In this document: one piece after another, positions 21,061-31,802 of the stretch
Numbering within the stretch: position 1 is the stretch's first letter
How the letters are laid out: each line of letters opens with the position of its first letter
NCBI GenBank assembly: GCA_021397845.1
Contig: CM038043.1
Span: forward strand, 30,875,501 to 30,939,500
Source of the DNA: Areca catechu
Taxonomy: Eukaryota > Streptophyta > Magnoliopsida > Arecales > Arecaceae
Length of the DNA stretch: 64,000 bases
Direction: 5' to 3'
The notes under the pieces: generated by a model
Seen by the model: only the letters and a program-made list of their open reading frames with translations
Told to the model about the DNA's origin: nothing
Databases searched by the model: none
Position numbers and translations under genes: made by a program

Positions 21061-21560
21061 ATCTCCCCCTTTTTGATGATGACAAAACCTTGAGTATATA
21101 TGCAATTAAGTCCAAAAGCAAAATATAGCACTAATAAAAATTTCAAAGAAACCTCACATGCATGAGTATATCATAAAAATTTTACTTTTCATCTATTTAT
21201 TTATTTATTATTATTATTTTTTTTATTTATTTTTTTTTTTTGTGAAAATATTCTCATGATTCAAAAAGTTAAGAACCATAATAGCTTTACTATACTATAT
21301 GAAAGATTTTACTTTTCATTTACTTCTTTCTTTTTGTGAAAACATTCTTATGAGTCAAAAAGATAAGAACCATTATAGCTTTACTCTACTCTATTCTATG
21401 AGAGAGTCATACTTTACCATATATACTTTATAAACTTTTTACTATACTCCCCCTTTTTGTCAAGAATCAAAAAGTGCATTCTTTGTAGTAAAAGATAAAA
21501 ACAAATGATACCATTCCATTGCAATGAAATACTTAGTTGCATAAAATACATGCTCCCCCT
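21061..21560 (-). other. Three polypurine tracts of element G
   Basis: On the minus strand, AAAAAGGGGGAGAT-like runs lie at 21061-21075 (next to the LTR, the functional position) and 21447-21459, with a shorter one at 21553-21560. The sequence between is A/T-rich and non-coding, with T-rich runs near 21185-21240. Repeated tracts before the LTR are also reported for SIRE elements. Confidence 0.65.
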
Positions 21561-21770
21561 CAATTTGTGCATTCGAGATAACAAAAACATTCTAACTTGA
21601 GGGTTTAAAAAGATAAATGCTAAGAGCTGGTATCAGACAGTAAAATATCACAAGATAGATAAGTGTATAAATGTATTCAGTTACAAAATTGCTTACATAA
21701 TAAGCACAAAACACTGATACATCAGATCATACAAAGCAAACTAATTCATACATCAAGTAAATCTATGAGG

Positions 21771-23531
21771 CTACTCCTCATCAGAAGGTATATCAAAAGA
21801 GATAGGAGCCGAGATCCTAGATGAGGATTTTGGAGTCCTATGAGTGAGACTCCGAGTCCTCAGAGAGGGACCAGCCCTAGGGGTACTCCTACGAGATCTA
21901 TAGGTCCGAGGAAAAGGCTCCACAGGTGTCCTGACTGAGGCAATAGCAGAAGGAGTAGATGGATCAGTATGCTGAGTAGACTGAGCTGGAGTGTGCCTGC
22001 TGACTAGCTCATAAGCAGTGGGATCATCAATATCAGTCTCTGTATGCTCATCTATATCATCCGGAATCCCTGTAATAGTCTCAAAAAGTGACTCAGTAAA
22101 CTCAGTATCTACTGGCATATCTGTAGCTGGAGGATCTGTACTGGGAAGATCAGTAGAAGGAGGATCAGTAGAAGGGGGAATCTCTGGAATCGGATCTGCA
22201 GGTGGAACATCAGAGCTACCTGCTCCAGGCTGATCTCCATCACTGTCACTGTATCCACTGGAGCCATCATCATCATCATCATCAGAATGTGGAGATACTG
22301 TCAGATCTACAGTCCCTGGTGGCAGTGCTAATCTCAGTAGGCTGAGGATCTATCGGAATCCTGCATCTACACTAGCTGAGAGAGCTCCAATGCGCATATC
22401 TGTGTGTATCCGCAGATCATGTAGCTCCTGTCGTACACCAGTAATCTCTGTCCGGATCTCTGAAATGTGATCAGTCACTCTCTGCTCAAAGTCCGATATC
22501 CTCGCTGTAGTCCTCCGTGGTGTAGCAGTAGCAGTAGGTGCTGGAGCTGATGAGGGTGGTGGTGTGAATGGCTCAGGCTCCGCAGTCTTTGACTCTGGTG
22601 CTGGGCGAGAAGGTGTACCATGATCAATAGGCTCTGAAGGCCCTGCCTCAACTGCTCGGATCTCATCCTCCTCATCTGGCTCCTGGCCAGACTCTCGTCG
22701 CACCCAACGGTCACCAATCAGTCGAAATCCCATCCTATGCAGGGATTTCTCTCCATATGTATCAGTATGCTGCAGCTGACTGAAGGGTATACCATCAAAT
22801 GAAACACCATGCTCCCTGAATAGCTGTGTCAGCCCCATACCATATGGCTGAACTAGTCTCCTGTGAGATGCTGCCTCACCCATCTGCTGAAGCATGATCC
22901 TGGGAAGGTTGATGGGAGTCCGCTGTCTCAGGGACACCATCAATACCAACTCACGCTCAGTGATAAAGTCGAATCTCCCGCTCTTCGGAATCAAGATACG
23001 GGCGATGATATGATGCAGCACTCTCATCTCCAGTGAAAGCTGGTTAGCGGCTACTGTGGAAATGCCGCTAACATCCTCACGCTCTAGAATACATCTGAAG
23101 GCATGCTCTCTGTCGCTGATCGAAGTGGCAGCAGTGCCATGAAGTGGAATCCTCCAAACGCGACTGATGACCTCCGGTGTCACTGGAATCTCGATCCCAC
23201 GTACAGTAGCTGACCATCCAATGCCATCAGTGGCCATGGATCCATAGAACTCCCTGATGAGGTCTGGGTAGAATCTCTCAGTCATCGTGCAGAAGTGAAC
23301 CAGACCTGCATCTCTCAGCACATCTCCTATAAAAAAGTGATGCTGATCCCAGAAAGGTATATCCACACGCCTCCCGCTCGCAATGCTCTTCCGTACTAAG
23401 CTGGCTGGCACTGGTGCAGGTGGCTCTGGGGTCAGCTCACGCTCATGTATGACCTTTCTTTGTCGCTCAGTGCTACCTTGGCCTTGTTCCAATCTCCTTT
23501 TCCTTACTGTCAAGTGCTTTCTTGGATCCAT
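21771..23531 (-). pseudogene. Accessory ORF of G in the env position (plant transposon-protein-like)
   Basis: From ATG at 23531 (MDPRKHLTVRKRRLEQGQG) the frame runs to 21771 with one in-frame TAG (22350-22352), about 586 codons. The middle (FYPDLIREFYGSMAT, VRGIEIPVTPEVISRVWRIP, then PKSGRFDFITERELVLMVS and MGLTQLFREHGVSF) resembles the putative plant transposon protein domain found in many plant mobile elements. A coiled coil follows (RISDFEQRVTDHISEIRTEI), then a Ser/Thr/Pro-rich acidic tail with an Asp run. I see no signal peptide or membrane segment, so it does not look like an envelope. The function is unknown. Confidence 0.75.
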
Positions 23532-24228
23532 ATGGAAGGAAGAGGGGTAAATTAGGGAGAAGAAGGATAATGCAAGGCTAAGAGGAAAGGAACCAAGAGA
23601 AGAGAGGTTCACGGTTTGAGAAAAAAAGAGGAAATGATGAAATGGTGAGATAGGGTTTGTGAAAATGGAGAAAATCGAGAGTAAATGGAGAAAATGCAAG
23701 AAACGGATGAAAGAAATAAGTGATTTCAATTGAAAAACAACCGAGATTTGAGGGTAGATAGGAGCAAAAGCCTTCGGTTGTCCAAAACCACGAACACGGT
23801 CAAAAAATGGTTTGGTTCTAAAGAAAACAAGAGGAGAGGAGAGGATTACCCAAAAAGATGAAGGAGAAGGTTGGAAATCCACTGTTTAGAGGTTTAGGGA
23901 AGTTGGAAGGGGACCACACGAAGGAGAAATAGAAAGAAATGGAGAAAAAGTGGCTTGCGGACAGGTTTTAAAAAAGGAGATTTCCGTTCAAGTGTCGACC
24001 TCTAAAAATTTTCAGGGGTCGACCTCAAGTGTCGACCTCCAAAAACCTTAGGGGTCGACCTCAAGTGTCGACCTCCGAAAACTCAAGTGTCGACCTCCAA
24101 CAATAAATTACCCAAAATAAAATTCTGTAAAATTTAAAAAATTGATAAAATTTAGAAAAATAACCTTTAAACATATTTGAGAATTTATAAATCATTTTTG
24201 AGGAATTTTTGATGAAAATTGAAGAGTT

Positions 24229-26325
24229 TCAAGTAAAAGGATCAATGACTCCCAGTTCTCTTCTGATCATACAAAATCTATCTTCATTCAATGGTTTTGT
24301 GAATATATCAGCCAATTGATAATCAGTACAAATAAATTCTAACAACACATTAGAGTTTTGAACATGATCTCTTATGAAATGATGTCTTATTTCAATATGT
24401 TTGCTTCTTGAATGTTGTACAGGGTTTTTCGTTAAATTGATTGCACTAGTATTATCACATCTTATGGGTGTCTTAGTTAGTTTGATGCCAAAGTCCTCGA
24501 GTTGTTGTTTGATCCATAAAATCTGAGCACAACAGCTTCCAGCTGCTATATATTCGGCTTCCGTCGTAGATAGAGCAACCGAATTCTGTTTCTTACTGCT
24601 CCATGAAATCAAATTAACTCCTAGGAATTGACAAGTTCCACTAGTACTTTTACGATCAAGTTTACACCCAGCAAAATCAGCATCAGAATATGCAATTAAT
24701 TCATATGATGACTCTCTAGAGTACCAAAGACCAATTTCGATTGACCCAGATAAGTATCTAAATATACGTTTTACAGCTAAGAGATGTGATTCTTTAGGAG
24801 CAGACTGAAAACGTGCACACATACAGACACTAAATATTATATCTGGTCTACTGGCAGTTAGATATAGCAGTGAACCAATCATGCCTCTATATAATTTTTG
24901 GTCTACTGATTTATCACATTCATCTTTGTCTAATTTACATGAAGAGCTCATAAGGGTACCTATTGGTTTGGTAGTCTCCATCCCAAACTTTTTCAATATT
25001 TCCCTTGTATACTTGGCTTGGTTGATGGAGATCCCCTCTTTGGTTTGCTTAATTTGGAGTCCGAGGAAGAAGTTGAGTTCTCCCATCATGCTCATCTCGA
25101 ACTCACTCTGCATTAACTTTGCAAATTCTTGACAAAGACATTCGTTAGTAGCACCAAAAATAATATCATCTACATAGATTTGTACTACTAAGAGATCATC
25201 ATTTTTCTTTTTCAAAAACAATGTATTATCTACATTACCTCTAGAAAAATCATTCTTCATCAAAAATGAACTTAATCTATCATACCAAGCTCTAGGAGCG
25301 TGCTTTAAACCATACAATGCTTTATGCAATTTAAAAACATGGTTAGGAAATTCATGATTTTCAAAACCAGGTGGTTGTTCAACATAAACTTCCTCTTCAA
25401 TAAATCCATTTAAAAAAGCACTTTTAACATCCATTTGAAATAACTTGAAATCCATAAAACAAGCAAAAGCAAGTAAAAGCCTAATTGCTTCTAGCCTAGC
25501 AACAGGAGCAAAGGTTTCATCAAAGTCGATCCCTTCTTCCTGGTTGTAGCCTTTAGCAACAAGTCTAGCTTTGTTTCTAGTTACAATACCATGTTCATCA
25601 AGTTTATTTCTAAAAACCCATTTTGTGCCAATTACAGAAACATTAAGGGGTCTTTCAGTTAAAGTCCAAACGTTATTTCTTTTAAATTGATTTAGTTCAT
25701 CTTGCATAGCATTAATCCAGTTACAATCTTTTTCAGCTTCTTCAATTGACTTAGGCTCTATCTGAGATACAAAAGCTAAATAATCACAAACATTTCTAAT
25801 AGAAGAGCGTGTACTTACTCCCTTTGACGGATCGCCAATAATTAGCTCTTTGGGGTGTCCGTGTGCATACCTCCATTCTTTAGGTAAAGGTTTTGGTGAA
25901 GTTGCATTGATCTCTTGAGTTTGATCTTGATTTTCTTGATTATCATCTCCTTTGGGCTCATCTTCATTGATTATCAATTGTTCAAGCTTCTTTGTACCTG
26001 TTTCATCATCGATAAAATCTTCTTTTCTAGAAGATTTTTCGTTAGATTCATCAAACACTACATGAATAGATTCTTCAACCAGAAGAGTTCTTCTGTTGAA
26101 GACCCTGTATGCCTTGCTAGAAGTAGAGTATCCTAAGAAGATACCCTTATCTGACTTGGCATCAAATTTACTGATATTGTCTTTGCCATTGTTTAATATG
26201 AAACAGCGGCAACCAAATACACGAAAATACTTAAGATTCGGTTTTCGATTTTTCCAAAGCTCATATGGTGTTTTCTTCAAAATAGGTCGAATTAAAACAT
26301 GATTTAAAATGTAACAGAAGTATTA
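24229..26325 (-). pseudogene. pol: Element G reverse transcriptase and RNase H
   Basis: An open frame of 683 codons (26280-24229) begins in the integrase tail (TPYELWKNRKPNLKYFRVFG). It holds the full copia RT, with NVWTLTERP, VARLEAIRLLLAFA, FQMDVKSAFLNGFIEEEVYV and YVDDIIFGATNE. RNase H follows (YSDADFAGCKLDRKSTSG, ALSTTEAEYIAAGSC, RCDNTSAINLTKNP, QLADIFTKPL). All catalytic aspartates in view are present, so this part is intact. A single-base loss near 26318 separates it from the integrase frame upstream. Confidence 0.93.
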
Positions 26326-27350
26326 ATGGCTTCTGCCCAAAAATATCTAGGTAAATCGTTTTTGCAAAGCATTGTGCGTGCCATTTCTTCAAGTGTCATG
26401 TTCTTTCTTTCTACCACTCCATTTTGTTGAGGTGTCCTAGGTGCAGAAAAATTATGACTAATGCCATTTTCATTACAAAAAGCTTCAAAATCATGATTAT
26501 CAAATTCAGTTCCATGATCACTACGCAAAGAAACAATAGTGAGATCTTTTTCATTTGAAACCCTTTTATGAAATTTAACAAAAGCTGAAAACGTTTCATC
26601 TTTATGAGCTAAAAACATCACCCAAGTAAATTGTGAGTAATCATCTACAATTACTAGCCCATATTTTTTACCTCCCAAACTAGTTATTCTGGTTGGTCCA
26701 AAGAGGTCCATATGCAATAATTCAAGGGGTCTAGTAGTAGATACTACTCCTTTAGGTTTGAAGGTAGATTTAGTTTGTTTTCCAAATTGACATGCAGCAC
26801 AAATCTTATCTTTTTCAAATGTGAGTTTTGGCAATTCTTTTACAAGATTCTTTTTGCTTAATTTTGAAATCAACTGCATACTAGCATACCCTAGCCTACG
26901 ATGCCAAAGCCAACTAGTTTCACTTGCCTTGGCTTCCCTAGCCACTAGGCATTGACCACTTTCCATGGCTAGATCATCAAGATCAACCATGTAAATGTTT
27001 CCATGCCTATGACCAGTGAACTTGATGCCATCGACATCTAGACTAGATACCATGCACAAAGATGATTCAAAAATTACTTTAAAACCCTTATCACAAAACT
27101 GACTAATGCTAAAAAGATTATGCTTCAAGCCATCAACAAATAATACATTATCTACATAAGCATTAGGGGTGATATGGATTTTACCAATTCCGACGATTTT
27201 GTCTTTTCCATTATCACCAAAAGTAACGTTTCCACCATCAATAGCTGCTAGTGATGAGAATTGCTTCACATCCCCAGTCATGTGCCTTGAGCAACCACTA
27301 TCCAGATACCACAATCTTCTTTTATTTTTGGTTGCAAGGCACACCTGCAA
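26304..27350 (-). pseudogene. pol: Element G protease and integrase
   Basis: The frame encodes WYLDSGCSRHMTGD (protease active site D-S-G), then the integrase zinc module. The usual HRRLGH is HRRLGY, so one zinc histidine is lost; CAACQFGK is intact. The catalytic core keeps Asp in LLHMDLFGP, Asp in RSDHGTEF and Glu in QNGVVERKN. It is one frame off from gag (27358) and from RT downstream. The gag-pol offset may be natural or a decay frameshift; the downstream one looks like decay. Confidence 0.9.
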
Positions 27351-27357
27351 AAATTAA

Positions 27358-29082
27358 TCAAGTTGAAACTTTAGGTACCCAAGTCATCTTGGGTCTTTTA
27401 GGGTTAGTCAAATTGGTTCCTTTTGGAACCCAAATCTTTCCAAAGGTATTTAATTTTCTTTTATTACAAATATATGATTTATGTCCTAACTTACCACATG
27501 CATAGCAGGTAATATTAGAAGATGCAGGTATGAAAAAGTTTTTGTAAAATTTTTGCTGATTGTGTGGCTTAAATCCAAGTCCAGCTTTGTTAAACACTGC
27601 ATGTTGACTATTTAAAAGCATGCTTACTTTTTCTGAACTAGAAGTAAACTTTTCTATAAAAGGTTTTACTTTTTCTAACTCTTCTTTGTAATTCTTGTTT
27701 TGAAGCAATAGTTCTTTGTTTTGTTTTTCAATTTTCTCATTAGTTTTAAGACTTCTATTATTTTTCAAAGAATCATTTTCTTTTAAGAGATTTTCTTTAT
27801 CATTTTTCAAGGTCTTTACATGTTCAGTTAATTTCTTGTTTTCTTGAATTAAATCTTCAATTTCAGTTGAAAACTTTTCTGAATTTTTGGTAAGCTCAAG
27901 ATTTAGCATTCTTAATTTCTTATTTTTCAGTTTTAATTTTTCATATTCCATAACTAAATCATCAAAAGCATCATGCAATTCATTGAAAGTAAATTCAATT
28001 TCAGGTTCAGAATTTACCTCATTATCTTCATTGGCCATGAAACACAGGTTGGCGACAACCTGCTGCTCTTCATCACTGCTGGAGTCCTCACTCTCACTCC
28101 AGGTAGCCATCATGGCTTTCTTTCTCAACATCCTTCGACTCTTTTTAAGCAAAGGGCAATCCGTTTTATAATGTCCAGGCTTCTTGCACTCGAAGCAAAT
28201 GGGTGGATCCCTTTCTTTTTCTTTCTCTTTTTCTTTATTGTGATCACCTTTTTGTGGCCTTTTCTTGTAGAAGCCCTTCTTCTTTCTCATGAATCTTTTG
28301 AATTTCCTTGTAATAAGGGTTGTCTCATCATCATCAGCTTCTTCTTCTGATTCATCGCTTGACTCTTCCTTTGTAGTGGACTTGAAGGCTATGGCTTTCT
28401 TTTTCTTGTCATTGTCCACTGTCTTCTGTTTTAGTGAAAGCTCGTAAGTCATCAGTGATCCAAGAAGCTGCTTAAGAGGTAGAGTATTGACATCCTTGGC
28501 TTCTTCTATGGCTGTTACTTTCGCATCCCATGAAGCCGGAAGAGACCTGAGAAGTTTGTTAACCAGTTCACCATTAGATATAATTTTTCCCAAACTCCTC
28601 ATACCATTTACTATATTTGTAAATCTAGTATACATTTCACTGATACTTTTAGTTGGTTCCATCCTGAACATCTCATATGTATGAATGAGCATGTTCACCT
28701 TTGTGGTCTTCACTTGGTGTGTACCCTCATGGGTAACCTCAAGTGTATCCCAAATTTCTTTGGCGGAAATACAATTTGATATTCTGTTAAATTCACTAGG
28801 GTCAAGTGCACAGAATAGCAAATTCATCGCCTTAGCATTTAACTCAGCTTGTTTGATGTCATTGTCATCCCATTCTTCTTCAGATTTTGGGGTGATAATG
28901 CCATTAACCAAGTGAGTAGGCTGATGAGGCCCTTTAGTAATTATTCTCCATATATGATAATCTACAGCTTGTAAATAAATACGCATACGAGTTTTCTAGT
29001 ATGTGTAGTTTGTGCCATTAAAGAAAGGAGGGCGATTTGATGCTTGTCCTTCAACTACACCCATTCCAATTGGGGTGGCCAT
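27358..29082 (-). pseudogene. gag: Element G gag with two zinc knuckles
   Basis: The likely start is ATG at 29082 (MATPIGMGVVEGQASNRPPF). An in-frame TAG at 28996-28998 lies where a tryptophan is expected. From 28986 the frame is open to 27358. It contains the copia gag core (MRIYLQAVDYHIWRIITKGP, IWDTLEVTHEGTHQVKTTKV, LPASWDAKVTAIEEA), a zinc knuckle CFECKKPGHYKTDC, a long coiled coil (about 28020-27640), and a second knuckle CYACGKLGHKSYIC. Two knuckles and a coiled coil fit SIRE-type Gag. Confidence 0.9.
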
Positions 29083-29125
29083 GATCTTTCACTCAAGATC
29101 GTTGGACCTACAAGAGAGTACCGGT

Positions 29126-29137
29126 GCTCTGATACCA
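29126..29137 (-). other. Primer-binding site of element G
   Basis: The minus strand reads TGGTATCAGAGC two bases inside the right LTR. It is complementary to initiator tRNA-Met and fixes G's orientation. Confidence 0.9.
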
Positions 29138-29139
29138 CT

Positions 29140-30617
29140 TGTTGCCCAGATATGGTGCCCAAGAGGGGGGGTGAATTGGGTATTTAAAAAAAAATTAAAG
29201 CAATATATGTGCTATCAAGTTCAAAGGTGAAGAGTGATAGTGCTCAAGTAATTGTGCAACAGAAGCAATGAAATAAAACAACAATTAAAGAGCAAAAGAA
29301 GATAAAAAGTAAAGCAATGCAAACACACAAGAAGTATAGTGGTTCGGTGCACCTAGCACCTACATCCACTCCCCAAGCTCCACTTGGGAATTTCCACTAT
29401 AATCTTTAGATTACAGCCGACTTGTTTTACCAAGTTCACAAGTCAAAACCTTACACACTTGTTTTGGCTTCGGGCTTACAAGCAACCCTAGTTGGTTTTA
29501 TCAATTGGCTCACCAACAAACCTCACACACTTGTTTTGGCTTCGGGCTTATAAGCAACCCTAGTTGGTTTTATCAATTGGCTCACCAACAAACCTCACAC
29601 TAGTTTCAAATTCCCTTGAAACTAGCCTAAGACAAATAAATATGAATACAATGAATAAAACAAGACAAACTCCTTTTGAGCAAAAAGTAATTCGATGTAG
29701 CTCTTGATGGAGACTCTTCAAGCCTTTCTCTTGGAATCTTTGGACCTCACTAAATGTCAAATACTTGAAAGTTGGATTCCTCAAAGATGGAAAGCTTTTG
29801 GCTAAGGAATCTCTTGGTTTTCTCACTCTTTTTGGCTTGGAATTGATTGAAGGCTTTGTACTTTCACTCTAAGCTTTTTCACTTTGTCTCCTTGTCTTTT
29901 TTTGAAGTTTGGTGGAGGTTAAATACCTCATTCAAGCTGAAACAACTCCACAAGACCGTTAGAATCAAAAATATGGCCATTTATGGCCGTTAGAAATAAA
30001 ATCAAAAGTTCAGAAAAACTAGCCGCTATGCCATGAGTCGACCTCATGAGTCGACCTCTGGATCAAGTGTCGACCTCATGAGTCGACCTCCAGTTTATCT
30101 TAGGAAAAAATCCAGAAAACCATAGTTCTGCCCAGTTTGAATTCTCAGGCTATGAGTCGACCTCTGGTGTCAACCTCTGGACAGGTGTTGACCTCTGGTG
30201 GTCGACCTCTGGAGCGTGCCACTGAAATTTTGCCGTGCCGACCTTGCTGAACTTTTCTTTTCTTCATGAGTCGACCTCTGGTGGTCGACCTTTGACAAGG
30301 TGTCGACCTCTGGTGGTCGACCTCTGATCTGAAATTTTCTGAAACTCTAGAGAGGTGCGTGCCATGCTTGAGTTTCTCTAAGCCTTTGTTTCTTTTGTCA
30401 ATTACTTCTTAACAGGAAGGTCCAATATGAGAAATTTGATCTTGTTCAAGGTAGAAGAACTCTTTTCCAAAATCAGGCAAGCTTGGTTTCATCATTGTAC
30501 TCTTAGTACTCTTTTTGAATAACCTAAGTCCTGAAACTTTATCTTGAGATGAAACATTAGTCCAAACATATACTCAACCTTTTGTTAATCATCAAAACTA
30601 AGGAGCCAAAGCCAACA
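29140..30617 (-). repeat. 5' LTR of element G
   Basis: It matches 19584-21060 over its length with about twenty substitutions and small indels, including the 72-bp duplication and the TCGACCTC cluster. It is followed by TCTTC, the target duplication. Confidence 0.93.
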
Positions 30618-30622
30618 TCTTC

Positions 30623-31264
30623 CATCCTTTGATGGAAGAGGGGAGCTTAAATTTGATGCCTTTTGGGCGAGAGGAGATAGACCACCACCCCTCCTCGTAA
30701 AGGTGGCGTTTCAGGATAAAAGAGATCCTGAACAAAAAGAAACGGAAACAATCTCATGGAAATGGCAAAGAACTATGAAACAAAAGATTGTCCTGATGGC
30801 ATTGGGAACTAGCTGAGTAGGGACAAGGCGATAATTGCTCAGCACGAAAAGAAAGAAGGGGTGTAAAGGAAATCGAAGGCCCCCTGCGAGAGTTTCCTCG
30901 TAGAGGGCGATCCAGCACGGGCCACTGGAGGTGACCCGTTCCCCTGGTCGGGGGACCGAGAGCTGGATAGTGTTTGGGACACCATAGGTCTCCTAGATGG
31001 TCACAAGTTCCTTGATAGTGATCACCGAAGCAATCCCGTTAGGACCTGTCGACGAGAGGGTTCGGGGGCGGGTTCAGGTGGAGGAGGAGATGGAGGGCAG
31101 GCCCTAGACTCCCTAATCATGATCCCAGTGGGGTGGGGCCTCCAACTATTCTCGAAGCACATCTCTTCCTCCTCCTCATTGGAGGAAGAAGGCGGCCTCG
31201 GCTGAGAAGGCCTAGCCTCACTTTGGTCGGTCGAAGGATGGATGTTGGGACCGAAGTTAGACAT
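30623..31264 (-). pseudogene. N-terminal part of the Tat antisense ORF (gypsy-type transposon domain)
   Basis: On the minus strand the frame starts MSNFGPNIHPSTDQSEARPS, has an acidic and then proline-rich stretch, and stops near 31022. It continues in another frame with VPNTIQLSVPRPGE, CWIALYEETLAGGLRFPLHP and YRLVPTQLVPNAIRTIFCF. This resembles the putative gypsy-type transposon domain (Transposase_28 family) of plant Tat accessory ORFs. It was cut by element G; the C-terminal part is at 17746-19578. Despite the family name, transposase activity has not been shown. Confidence 0.72.
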
Positions 31265-31786
31265 TTGGAGGAAGAAGATGTAGTCGAAGGGTAAAGAAGA
31301 AGAAGAAGAAAATGGACAAGGTCCGGGAAGATCCTAGTCCTAGAAGAAAGTTCTACCCGGCCGGGAGAGGGAGAAGGAGACGAACCAGCTTACTTGGGAA
31401 CACAAGGATGGCCGGGGGAGAAGAAGGAGCTCTAGTACGATGGCGGGCACGCAAGATTTGAAAGGAGATGTATTTTGAGAAAAACTGCCTTTCCTTTCAA
31501 AGTGACCAGATGCCTAACCATACTGTTACAACACTGCCACCATCGAATTTGCACCACATGTCAGCTATCGGCAAAGATGATGCCTTGTTTTGACCACAAA
31601 TGCTCTGAATTTTGTGCCAGCAATAAGTGCTCCTCGAACGTGCCCACGTGGCTCCCCAGCATTGGTTTGGAGAATCACCTCATGAAGAACCAACGATCGT
31701 GGCCATCATTGCACCAGATTTCTGCCTTTCCATGTCAGCACCGCATTTATTCCCTTCGCCCCGAGCACCGCATGCCAACATAACTC
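31265..31786 (+). other. Non-coding stretch before the E polypurine tract
   Basis: No supported gene. It would be the promoter side of the antisense ORF and the 3' untranslated region of E. The inner flank of element D's LTR (42481-42612) is related. Confidence 0.4.
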
Positions 31787-31802
31787 GAGAGTGGGGGGCA
31801 AA
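31787..31802 (+). other. Polypurine tract of element E
   Basis: GAGAGTGGGGGGCAAA immediately precedes TGATGTGG, the LTR start. The mirror copy is at 42481-42499 for element D. Confidence 0.8.

Larger units (their letters stand above)
19584..30617 (-). mobile_element. SIRE-like Ty1/copia element G with 5-bp target duplication
   Basis: Two 1.48-kb LTRs (19584-21060 and 29140-30617) and the flanks TCTTC (19579-19583, 30618-30622) mark a complete insertion. On the minus strand the order is primer-binding site, gag, protease/integrase, RT/RNase H, a long accessory ORF, three polypurine tracts and the LTR. The copia order plus a large ORF after pol matches the SIRE/Maximus lineage. I count roughly twenty differences between the LTRs by eye, so it is fairly young. 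It lies in the antisense ORF of element E. Confidence 0.93.

Noticed and set aside
21771..23882. Retroviral-type envelope gene
   Set aside because: No signal peptide, membrane segment or fusion-like region is visible; the first 117 codons (23882-23532) look like untranslated sequence read open.
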